Source of the DNA: Parvularculaceae bacterium UBA4496
Lineage (GTDB): Bacteria > Pseudomonadota > Alphaproteobacteria > Caulobacterales > Parvularculaceae
Direction: 5' to 3'
DNA length: 6,013 nt
Assembly: GCA_002388885.1 (NCBI GenBank)
Contig: DGNI01000058.1
Location: 209 to 6,221, forward strand
Shown in pieces: positions 1 through 5,148 of the stretch (position 1 is its first letter; the number at the start of each line of letters is the position of its first letter). Under the pieces are notes generated by a model. It was given only the letters and a program-made list of their open reading frames with translations. It searched no databases and was not told where the DNA came from. The position numbers were made by a program, and so were the translations under genes.

Positions 1-1
1 C

Positions 2-1207
2 ACTTCAGCGCTTGCGCTGGTCGTAGGGTCCTCCGGCAGCCCGTCCGGGCCGGACCTTCCCGTACATTGTCTCCGCCCACACGCCGCCGAAAAAGCGGCG
101 GACTGGTTCGTCCGTCATTTTCCCGGCGACGTCCTCTATGCGGTCAAGGCAAACCCGCATCCGGCGATCATCGACGCGGTCTACGCCGCCGGGGTGCGCT
201 GGTTCGACGTGGCGTCGGTTCCCGAAATTGAGCTCGTCTCTTCGCGGTGCCCCGATGCAACGCTCGCCTACATGCATCCGGTGAAAGCCCGCTCGGCGAT
301 CCGCCGCGCCTATTTCGATTTCGGCGTCCGCATCTTTGCCGTCGATTCATCGGCCGAACTGCAAAAGCTCATCGCCGAGACAGGCGGCGCGACGGACCTG
401 CACATTATTGTGCGGATCGCCGTGTCGTCCGATTACGCCCAGCACAAGCTTTCCGGCAAGTTCGGCGCGGCCGGCCCGGAAGCGGTGATGGTCCTGCGTG
501 AAGCGCGCGCCGTCGCGGAAGAACTCGGCATATCGTTCCATGTGGGTTCGCAATGCATGCGCCCGGAAGCCTGGCGCGTCGCCATGCAGTCGGTGAGCGA
601 GATCATCCGCGCTGCGGGCGTCACAGTCGATATCGTCGACGTAGGCGGCGGGTTTCCGGCCGCCTATCCCGGTCTCACTCCGCCGCCGCTCAATGACTAC
701 ATCGAAGAAATCAAGTCGGCGTTCGAAGAAATGCCGGTGCTCGAAAACGCCGATTTGTGGTGCGAACCCGGCCGCGCGCTGTGCGCCGAGGCGGGCAGCC
801 ACGTCGTTCGCGTTGAGCTTCGCAAAGGCAATGCGCTCTACCTCAACGACGGCGCCTATGGCGCGCTGTTCGATGCAGCGCATGACGGCCTCGTTTTCCC
901 GGTAAAGCTTCTGCGTGAAAAGGGGCGCCCGCGCCGGCCGATGAAAGCCTTCAAGCTGTTCGGTCCGACCTGCGATTCTATCGACGTCATGGAAGGCCCG
1001 TTCTTTTTGCCGGCTGACGTGAGCGAAGGCGATTACATCGAATTCGGTCTCACCGGCGCTTATGGTTCGGCGCTGGCGACCAAGTTCAACGGCTTTGGCG
1101 AGTATATCGAGGCGATTACCGACGACGCACCCATGAGCACCATGTATGGCGAGGTCAAACAGCCTGCGGAAGTCATTGTGCTTAAAGATGCGGTAATTGA
1201 ACTCTGA
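2..1207 (+). CDS. Ornithine decarboxylase, fold-III PLP enzyme (5' end outside window)
   Basis: This cytoplasmic enzyme would decarboxylate L-ornithine to putrescine, the first step of polyamine synthesis. The frame is open from base 2 to a TGA at 1205-1207, giving 401 visible residues. Numbering from base 2, the PLP Schiff-base lysine is K49 in YAVKAN, followed by H180 in FHVGS, the phosphate-binding GGGFP at 215-219, EPGR at 255-258, the catalytic C324-D325 in GPTCDSID, and Y354 in GAYG. The GPTCDSID motif is typical of ornithine decarboxylases rather than diaminopimelate or carboxynorspermidine decarboxylases. A GTG at 194 could be taken as a start, but it lies after the PLP lysine and would give a dead protein. 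No ATG, GTG or TTG occurs in frame before it, so the true start is left of the window, probably by only a few codons. Some family members also accept lysine, and the sequence alone cannot exclude that. The neighbouring deoxyhypusine-synthase-like gene fits putrescine as the product. Confidence 0.93.
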   Translation, partial: TSALALVVGSSGSPSGPDLPVHCLRPHAAEKAADWFVRHFPGDVLYAVKANPHPAIIDAVYAAGVRWFDVASVPEIELVSSRCPDATLAYMHPVKARSAIRRAYFDFGVRIFAVDSSAELQKLIAETGGATDLHIIVRIAVSSDYAQHKLSGKFGAAGPEAVMVLREARAVAEELGISFHVGSQCMRPEAWRVAMQSVSEIIRAAGVTVDIVDVGGGFPAAYPGLTPPPLNDYIEEIKSAFEEMPVLENADLWCEPGRALCAEAGSHVVRVELRKGNALYLNDGAYGALFDAAHDGLVFPVKLLREKGRPRRPMKAFKLFGPTCDSIDVMEGPFFLPADVSEGDYIEFGLTGAYGSALATKFNGFGEYIEAITDDAPMSTMYGEVKQPAEVIVLKDAVIEL

Positions 1208-1237
1208 CCAGCAGCGGCCTGCGCGCTGGCAAAAGCG

Positions 1238-1260
1238 GCGCTGATCGTCTAGATCAGCGC
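1238..1260 (+). other. Perfect 9-bp hairpin after the decarboxylase gene
   Basis: The arms GCGCTGATC and GATCAGCGC are exact inverted repeats around the 5-base loop GTCTA. The hairpin begins 30 bases after the decarboxylase stop codon. It is followed by TATTAAT rather than a run of Ts, so it is not a classical intrinsic terminator. It could protect the 3' end of the upstream mRNA, act as a weak attenuator inside an operon, or be a protein-binding site. The stem is seen directly; the function is not. Confidence 0.4.
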
Positions 1261-1305
1261 TATTAATCCTCACGGCCCTCCGCGCGTCTTATACAAAGGC
1301 GCGGT

Positions 1306-1328
1306 CCGGATCCGGTTTTAAAACCCGG
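1306..1328. promoter_or_regulatory. Two overlapping palindromes in the leader of the DHS-like gene
   Basis: CCGGATCCGG (1306-1315) is a perfect 10-base palindrome. GGTTTTAAAACC (1314-1325) is a perfect 12-base palindrome that shares two bases with it. Allowing one bulged C, the second extends to CCGGTTTT/AAAACCGG (1312-1328). The pair sits just before the ribosome binding site (AGAAAGGA, 1334-1341) of the downstream gene, a usual place for an operator or a translation-control element. I see no convincing -35/-10 pair that would decide between the two, and chance in GC-rich DNA is possible. Confidence 0.3.
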
Positions 1329-1349
1329 TTACGAGAAAGGACCGATCAA

Positions 1350-2399
1350 ATGACTTCAACAGATAACCGTAAAGCCGAACTGCTCTCTCAGCCGGTCGAG
1401 CATATCGACATCACAAAGTTCGATGCGCGCCCGATCATCGACGCCTGGGGCAAGATGAGCTTTACCAGCCGCGACGCCGCGCGCGCCGCGCAAATCCTCA
1501 ACATGGCGCTCGAAGACGAGAAATGCTCCACTTGGCTGATCATGGCGGGCTCAACCGGCGCCGGAGGGTGCCTGCATGTCTGGCGCGACATGCTCGAATA
1601 CAACATGGCCGACGCTGTCGTAGCCACCGGCGCCTGCATTATCGACATGGATTTCCTCGAAGCACTCGGCTTCAAGCACTACCAGGCGAACGAAATCCCG
1701 GACGATAATACGCTGCGCTCGCTTTATATTGATCGCATTTATGACACCTATATCGACGAGGAAGAACTCCAGCACGTAGACGGCACGATTTACGAGATCT
1801 GCGAGCAGCTTGAACCGCGCCCTTACACGTCGCGTGAATTCATCTACGAGATTGGCAAATGGCTTGCGGCGGGCAACGCCAAGAAAGAAGGCTCGCTGAT
1901 CCAGCGCGCTTATGAAAAAGGCGTGCCGATTTTCGTACCGGCGTTTTCCGACTGTTCCGCAGGCTTCGGCATCGTCAAGCACCAGGTCGAGCGCCGCAAA
2001 GCCGGCAAGCCTTATGTGACGATCGATTCAGGCGGCGACTTCCGCGAACTCACCGAAATCAAACTCGCGGCCGGCACTACCGCCCTCTTCATGGTGGGAG
2101 GCGGCGTGCCGAAGAACTTCGCGCAGGACACCGTCGTCTGTGCGGAAATTCTCGGCCACGAAGATTGCGAAGTGCACAAATACGCCGTGCAGATCACCGT
2201 CGCCGATGTCCGCGACGGCGCGTGCTCTTCCTCGACGCTCAAGGAAGCGGCGAGCTGGGGCAAAGTGTCGACCGTTTACGAACAGATGGTCTATGCTGAA
2301 GCGACTTCGGTTGCGCCATTGATCGTTTCCGATGCATGGCATCGCGGCGGCTGGAAAAAGCGGGAAGCGCGCAACTGGGCGAAGCTTTTCACAGCGTAA
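1350..2399 (+). CDS. Deoxyhypusine-synthase-family protein, probable homospermidine-type synthase
   Basis: This 349-residue protein belongs to the NAD-dependent deoxyhypusine synthase family, which transfers an aminobutyl group onto a catalytic lysine and then to an acceptor amine. Visible family marks are the glycine-rich GSTGAGG stretch near residue 67, IPxF-like VPIFVPAFSD at about 192-201, GGGVPK at 250-255, and SWGK at 302-305, whose K305 aligns with the catalytic lysine of eukaryotic DHS. E299 in KEAASW aligns with a conserved substrate-binding glutamate. Bacteria lack eIF5A, and bacterial members have been linked to homospermidine formation from putrescine (some annotations call them speY). 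The decarboxylase just upstream supports a polyamine substrate. The ATG has a good ribosome binding site, AGAAAGGA, eight bases upstream. The gene is full length, is probably co-transcribed with the decarboxylase or driven from the 142-base spacer, and is followed by a strong terminator. The family is near certain; the exact acceptor is inferred. Confidence 0.93.
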   Translation: MTSTDNRKAELLSQPVEHIDITKFDARPIIDAWGKMSFTSRDAARAAQILNMALEDEKCSTWLIMAGSTGAGGCLHVWRDMLEYNMADAVVATGACIIDMDFLEALGFKHYQANEIPDDNTLRSLYIDRIYDTYIDEEELQHVDGTIYEICEQLEPRPYTSREFIYEIGKWLAAGNAKKEGSLIQRAYEKGVPIFVPAFSDCSAGFGIVKHQVERRKAGKPYVTIDSGGDFRELTEIKLAAGTTALFMVGGGVPKNFAQDTVVCAEILGHEDCEVHKYAVQITVADVRDGACSSSTLKEAASWGKVSTVYEQMVYAEATSVAPLIVSDAWHRGGWKKREARNWAKLFTA

Positions 2400-2444
2400 G
2401 AGATCTTTCTCTTAAGTTTCGTTTACCTTCATTACCAATTTCAT

Positions 2445-2483
2445 GCGCGTGCAGCCTAAAAAAACAGGCTGTACGCGCTTTTT
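2445..2483 (+). terminator. Strong intrinsic terminator after the polyamine cassette
   Basis: The arms 2445-2457 (GCGCGTGCAGCCT) and 2466-2478 pair over 13 bp with one G-T pair at 2451/2472. They enclose the A-rich loop AAAAAAAC and are followed directly by TTTTT at 2479-2483. A second run of five Ts lies at 2492-2496. The layout is that of a rho-independent terminator for plus-strand transcription; no T-run is present for the other direction. A weaker 7-bp hairpin, TAAGAGA/TCTCTTA at 2397-2414, begins at the stop codon of the upstream gene. Confidence 0.85.
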
Positions 2484-2499
2484 GTGTGCGCTTTTTAGA

Positions 2500-2528
2500 G
2501 CCGCCATTAACCAGATATTTCCGGCGGC
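2500..2528. repeat. Short inverted repeat upstream of the hydrolase gene
   Basis: GCCGCC (2500-2505) and GGCGGC (2523-2528) are exact inverted repeats separated by 17 AT-richer bases. They lie between the terminator and the ribosome binding site of the hydrolase, in the 188-base gap where its promoter should be. They might be an operator or a leader hairpin. Six GC base pairs can easily arise by chance here. No clear -35/-10 pair was recognised in this gap. Confidence 0.2.
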
Positions 2529-2587
2529 AAGGCCAAGATCATCCCGCTACACCAGTGCGTGTAAAGAGTTTTTGCGTAGGGGAGATT

Positions 2588-3526
2588 ATGGCGTTTGCAG
2601 CGCGGCGATTGGGCAAAGCGGTCAGTGAGAATGCGCGCGCGCGAATATCCGCGCTGCGTGAATATCCGACGCTCGATACCTGGATGAACCCGCTGACCCG
2701 CGGTCTTGCCAGGCATTTTTCCAACCAGGAATGGCTGAAAACCCACGATGAAATCGATTTTCCTTATCGCCTGAGCGATATTGAAGTGGGCGGCCGACCT
2801 TGCGTTCGATATGAAACGGAAACAACAAGCCGCGAGGACATGATCATACTTTATGTTCATGGCGGCGCGCTGGTGAGCGGATCACCGCGCGTCAACGCGT
2901 CCATGATACTGCCGACCTGCCAGCTTAGCGGCGTTGAAGCTGTCGGCGTATCCTACACGCTGCTGCCTGAAGCCCGTTACCCGACCCAGATCGGCGAAGT
3001 CGACGCCGTATACCGGGCGATGCTCGAGCAGTATGGCGACCGGCGCATTGTCATGTTTGGCGACTCTATCGGCGGCGCGCTGGTGCTTGCCAGCCTGTTG
3101 CGCTGGCGCGATGAGGGCGTTCGCTTGCCCGCTGGCGCCGTTCTCGCCTCCCCCGCGCTCGATGGCGCAGGCGCGAGCGACACCCACCGCACGCTGGATG
3201 GCCATGATCCGCTGATCCGCTCAAATGGCGGGCGCAATGCCCGCAAACTGTTCCAGTATTATGCGCCCGGCGAAATACTCACCAATCCGATGGTCTCGCC
3301 GATTTACGGCGATTTCACCGGCCTGCCGCCCGTCCTCATCCATGTCGGATTGCGCGAAGTGCTGCTCGGTGATGCAGCGCGGTTCGCGCAAGGGGCGCGC
3401 CGGCACGGGGTTGACGCTACGCTGCGGGTTTTTGACGGCATGTTCCATTTGTTTCACATGCACTGGGGCCTTTCGGAAACGAAAGAGGCGCATGCTGATA
3501 TTGCTGAATTCATCCGGGCGCTTTAA
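2588..3526 (+). CDS. Alpha/beta hydrolase, hormone-sensitive-lipase (HSL) type esterase
   Basis: This 312-residue protein is predicted to be a cytoplasmic carboxylesterase or short-chain lipase of the HSL/GDXG family; the natural substrate cannot be told. Visible features are the oxyanion-hole motif HGGA at 91-94 (usually HGGG), the nucleophile S160 in GDSIGG (158-163), E257 in LREVLLGDA at the acid position, where many members have Asp, and H287 in GMFHLFH. Length and motif spacing are normal for the family. The frame is open back to 2336, inside the preceding gene, but the ATG at 2588 is preferred: it has AGGGGAG at 2578-2584 and the family's usual N-terminal length. It is the only gene between a strong terminator and a convergent gene, so it is probably a single transcription unit. 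Its TAA (3524-3526) overlaps the stop codon of the opposite-strand gene. Confidence 0.9.
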   Translation: MAFAARRLGKAVSENARARISALREYPTLDTWMNPLTRGLARHFSNQEWLKTHDEIDFPYRLSDIEVGGRPCVRYETETTSREDMIILYVHGGALVSGSPRVNASMILPTCQLSGVEAVGVSYTLLPEARYPTQIGEVDAVYRAMLEQYGDRRIVMFGDSIGGALVLASLLRWRDEGVRLPAGAVLASPALDGAGASDTHRTLDGHDPLIRSNGGRNARKLFQYYAPGEILTNPMVSPIYGDFTGLPPVLIHVGLREVLLGDAARFAQGARRHGVDATLRVFDGMFHLFHMHWGLSETKEAHADIAEFIRAL

Positions 3527-3888
3527 GCGGCGCGCCCGGTCTGCTTTCCACTTAAGCTCCGTATCCGGAATATACTGCAGGCGATTATATAAATCATTTC
3601 CAGCTCAAAAAGCCGGTTCAATGCAAAAATAACCCAGTAATTATTCGGATCGAGAAAAACCGTATAAAAGTGATAAACGGCGAGAACGCCGTGCAGACAA
3701 ACCAGTGGCACTGGAAACCACCGGTTTTTTGAAATTTGATAAAACCCAATTGTGACGGCGACTTCAGCGACAAAATAGGATGCCGCCAGCGCGGGGCCTT
3801 CGAAGATTAGCCATAACTGCAGCGTATAAGCCCAATTAAGACCGATAAGCCGGGCGGCCGCCGCTAAATGCGGCGACCGGGAATGCAT
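3523..3888 (-). CDS. Small multi-pass membrane protein of unknown function
   Basis: I do not recognise the family. From the ATG at 3888 the protein has 121 residues. Hydrophobic, aromatic-rich stretches lie at about 18-50, 57-79 and 84-107, which suggests three or four membrane helices, with a basic C-terminal tail. The start is uncertain. There is no ribosome binding site before the ATG, and the same frame upstream (3889-3942) reads as a further membrane helix, WITISFYAVFVGVTLLTA, without any ATG, GTG or TTG. The real protein may therefore be longer at its N-terminus by an unusual start or a frameshift. It lies 47 bases after another minus-strand gene and may be co-transcribed with it. The DNA is clearly AT-richer than the hydrolase gene beside it (23 of 60 bases are G or C at 3601-3660, against 37 of 60 at 2941-3000). 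That suggests acquisition by transfer or relaxed selection. Confidence 0.7.
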   Translation of the reverse strand: MHSRSPHLAAAARLIGLNWAYTLQLWLIFEGPALAASYFVAEVAVTIGFYQISKNRWFPVPLVCLHGVLAVYHFYTVFLDPNNYWVIFALNRLFELEMIYIIACSIFRIRSLSGKQTGRAA

Positions 3889-3935
3889 TGCTGTAAGAAG
3901 GGTTACGCCAACAAAGACAGCGTAAAAACTTATGG

Positions 3936-4250
3936 TTATCCAATACCCAGAATCGATCTTACGGCCCCGCTCGCATCGAGTTTGGGACGTCCGCCGCCAA
4001 TCGCTTCGAGCACCACTGCTCCTGTTTCCAATGCTTTCGCGTTCAACGTCGCATGCACATTGGATGTGACGTCTGCAAGATTCACCAAAGCGGCTTCGAT
4101 TTGCGCGTACGCCTTGGTTCCGTCAGGTGCATGAAGCTTGCCATCAGCACCTTTTGCGGCTGCGGCTCCTGCGGCCACAACTGCTGCAAGGCCCGCAATT
4201 TGCTTCTCGATACGCAACAACGCCAACTGCTCTTTACGTAGGTCGTTCAT
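3936..4250 (-). CDS. Alanine-rich helical protein of unknown function
   Basis: From the ATG at 4250 this is a 104-residue protein that I cannot assign to a family. It has a charged start (MNDLRKEQ), an Ala/Val-rich stretch at about 17-33, a short polar turn near 35-46 (GADGKLHAPDG), a second helical region at 47-85, and a Gly/Arg/Lys linker (GGGRPK) before the C-terminus. The Ala-rich stretch is only mildly hydrophobic. It could be a soluble coiled helix of a phasin-like or structural kind, or a weak membrane segment. Two earlier in-frame ATGs exist, at 4259 and 4268. The one at 4250 is preferred because GGGGA lies about eight bases before it, whereas the ATG at 4268 is preceded by CACCTCCAG with no Shine-Dalgarno match. 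It probably forms an operon with the membrane-protein gene downstream. Confidence 0.65.
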   Translation of the reverse strand: MNDLRKEQLALLRIEKQIAGLAAVVAAGAAAAKGADGKLHAPDGTKAYAQIEAALVNLADVTSNVHATLNAKALETGAVVLEAIGGGRPKLDASGAVRSILGIG

Positions 4251-4359
4251 GGTAATCATCCCCGTCATCTGGAGGTGTGTTACTCATACATCGGCACAAC
4301 CTTAGCGCGAGTTGGTTTATAATCCAGAGGAAATACAACCTTTACGGGAATTTTTTTGC
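4251..4359. promoter_or_regulatory. AT-rich divergent promoter region with consensus -10 box
   Basis: TATAAT at 4318-4323 on the plus strand matches the sigma-70 -10 consensus exactly, and the opposite strand also reads TTATAA here. No good -35 box lies 16-18 bases upstream of it. The octamer ACAACCTT occurs at 4296-4303 and again at 4335-4342, 39 bases apart, flanking the -10 box. The region separates a minus-strand gene starting at 4250 from a possible plus-strand gene, so a divergent promoter is reasonable but unproven. Confidence 0.35.
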
Positions 4360-4638
4360 TTGAGTATTGACGAAGATAATTACGCGGCGCGTCTCGGGCG
4401 CACCATGTGGCGGGTCGCCAAACGCAGGGCGGATGAGATCAAACGCCAGGATCTCGCCCTGGAGCGGGCCTCTACAGGGAGCGCTGCCGGTCGCCTGACT
4501 GGAGGTAAAGCTGGGCGGCCATCTCAGCCCCTCGATCAAGGGCCGAAGGCCCGGGAGACCCCCCGCACTCTTTCAGAATTTCTTCAATTACTGGCCGAAG
4601 AGCTTGCTCAAGACGAGCAGGACCACGACGGGTCGTGA
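4312..4638 (+). CDS. Doubtful ORF, hypothetical protein antisense to the regulator's end
   Basis: The frame is open from just after a TAG at 4303-4305 to the TGA at 4636-4638. The first usable codon is a TTG at 4312, giving 108 residues, but it lies next to the TATAAT at 4318-4323, so a start there is unlikely if that promoter is real. Better candidates are the TTG at 4360 (93 residues) or the ATG at 4405 (78 residues); neither has a strong ribosome binding site. The product is hydrophilic and helical, rich in Arg, Glu and Asp, ending in an acidic tail (AQDEQDHDGS). I do not recognise it. Its last 167 bases overlap the 3' end of the opposite-strand regulator gene, and both cannot easily be under strong selection. 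It may be a real small gene, a decayed remnant or chance. Confidence 0.3.
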   Translation: MVYNPEEIQPLREFFCLSIDEDNYAARLGRTMWRVAKRRADEIKRQDLALERASTGSAAGRLTGGKAGRPSQPLDQGPKARETPRTLSEFLQLLAEELAQDEQDHDGS

Positions 4639-5023
4639 CTTTGGAGAGTGCGGCGAATGTATTCGCAGCCGCCTCGGCCGCGACATCCATCGTATCGGGC
4701 GGCGATAAGTCCGCTCCATTTGGCCTTAAATGGTTAACGACGACCGCAAGGGCGAGTTTCAGCCGCCCGTGATCAAGCAGCGGTTCATCGGAACGCGGGT
4801 TCAGGGAAATGATATCCGCCGAGTCCGGCGCATCGCCGCCATAAAGCATATCGAGGGTCACCGCGCCGCCTGTCGCCTCGACGATCCGCCGCGCGAGCGC
4901 CGGTTTTGGCGCCTGAATGCCGGCAATGATCCGATAGAGCGTCTGCCGCGAAGCGCCGACGCGCTCGGCGAAATCCTGAACCGCCTCCTCGACTTCCGAC
5001 AAATACTGCTTCAAGGGATGCAT
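4472..5023 (-). CDS. XRE/YdaS-like helix-turn-helix DNA-binding protein
   Basis: This 183-residue protein is a probable transcriptional regulator. The N-terminal domain (about 3-62) looks like a Cro/XRE or YdaS-type helix-turn-helix: VQDFAERVG at 15-23 forms the first helix of the motif, ASRQTLYRII at 24-33 the recognition helix, and ARRIVEATGGAVTLDMLY at 44-61 the closing helix and strand typical of YdaS-like proteins. Residues 82-183 are a separate, mostly helical region with no motif I recognise. The annotated start is the ATG at 5023; a TTG three codons earlier is possible, but neither has a clear ribosome binding site. The gene is divergent from the Uup ATPase gene, with 125 bases between them that contain an inverted repeat. 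Autoregulation, as is usual for such regulators, is plausible. Related proteins act as phage repressors or antitoxins, but no toxin or phage gene is visible beside it. Confidence 0.75.
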   Translation of the reverse strand: MHPLKQYLSEVEEAVQDFAERVGASRQTLYRIIAGIQAPKPALARRIVEATGGAVTLDMLYGGDAPDSADIISLNPRSDEPLLDHGRLKLALAVVVNHLRPNGADLSPPDTMDVAAEAAANTFAALSKVTTRRGPARLEQALRPVIEEILKECGGSPGPSALDRGAEMAAQLYLQSGDRQRSL

Positions 5024-5076
5024 GATCGGCAAAGCTTCATCATCTCGCTTCGGGTGCAGAACGTGTCACGAGACTC

Positions 5077-5101
5077 GCAACATTCCGTAAAGAAATGTCG
5101 C
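5077..5101. promoter_or_regulatory. Imperfect inverted repeat, possible operator of the XRE-like regulator
   Basis: The half-sites GCAACATT (5077-5084) and AATGTCGC (5094-5101) pair at seven of eight positions around a 9-base spacer. The site lies 54 bases upstream of the regulator's start and 47 bases before the Uup start, where a site could affect both divergent promoters. The heptamer CGCAACA occurs at 5076-5082 and again at 5104-5110. Small Cro/XRE dimers bind operators of this size. No strong -35/-10 pair is seen, so the role is inferred from position and symmetry only. Confidence 0.35.
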
Positions 5102-5148
5102 AGCGCAACAAGAAGTCTTGCCGGGAGCTGTTACCAACTGAGTGATTA

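Noticed and set aside
194..1207. Decarboxylase starting at the GTG at 194
   Set aside because: The frame is open to the left edge and holds the PLP lysine motif YAVKAN upstream of this GTG; starting here would remove the essential lysine.
347..1273. Long minus-strand ORF of 308 codons
   Set aside because: It is the mirror of the decarboxylase gene in GC-rich DNA, with a composition rich in Arg and Ala and no recognisable domain.
1551..1982. Minus-strand ORF of 143 codons
   Set aside because: It lies wholly inside the DHS-like gene, which has clear family motifs on the plus strand.
2336..2587. N-terminal extension of the hydrolase back into the DHS-like gene
   Set aside because: It would cross the strong terminator and encode unrelated residues; the ATG at 2588 has a good ribosome binding site and gives the usual family length.
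3225..3632. Plus-strand ORF of 135 codons across the convergent gene ends
   Set aside because: It overlaps the hydrolase in another frame and the membrane gene on the other strand, and has a shadow-like Arg/Ser/Cys-rich composition.
4472..5023. Toxin-antitoxin or prophage immunity module around the XRE-like regulator
   Set aside because: The regulator type fits, but no toxin, integrase or phage structural gene can be recognised next to it, and the adjacent plus-strand ORF is too doubtful to serve as a partner.
5001..5043. Eleven-codon leader ORF (minus strand, ATG at 5043) overlapping the regulator start
   Set aside because: It lacks a ribosome binding site and any regulatory codon pattern; an ORF this short is expected by chance.
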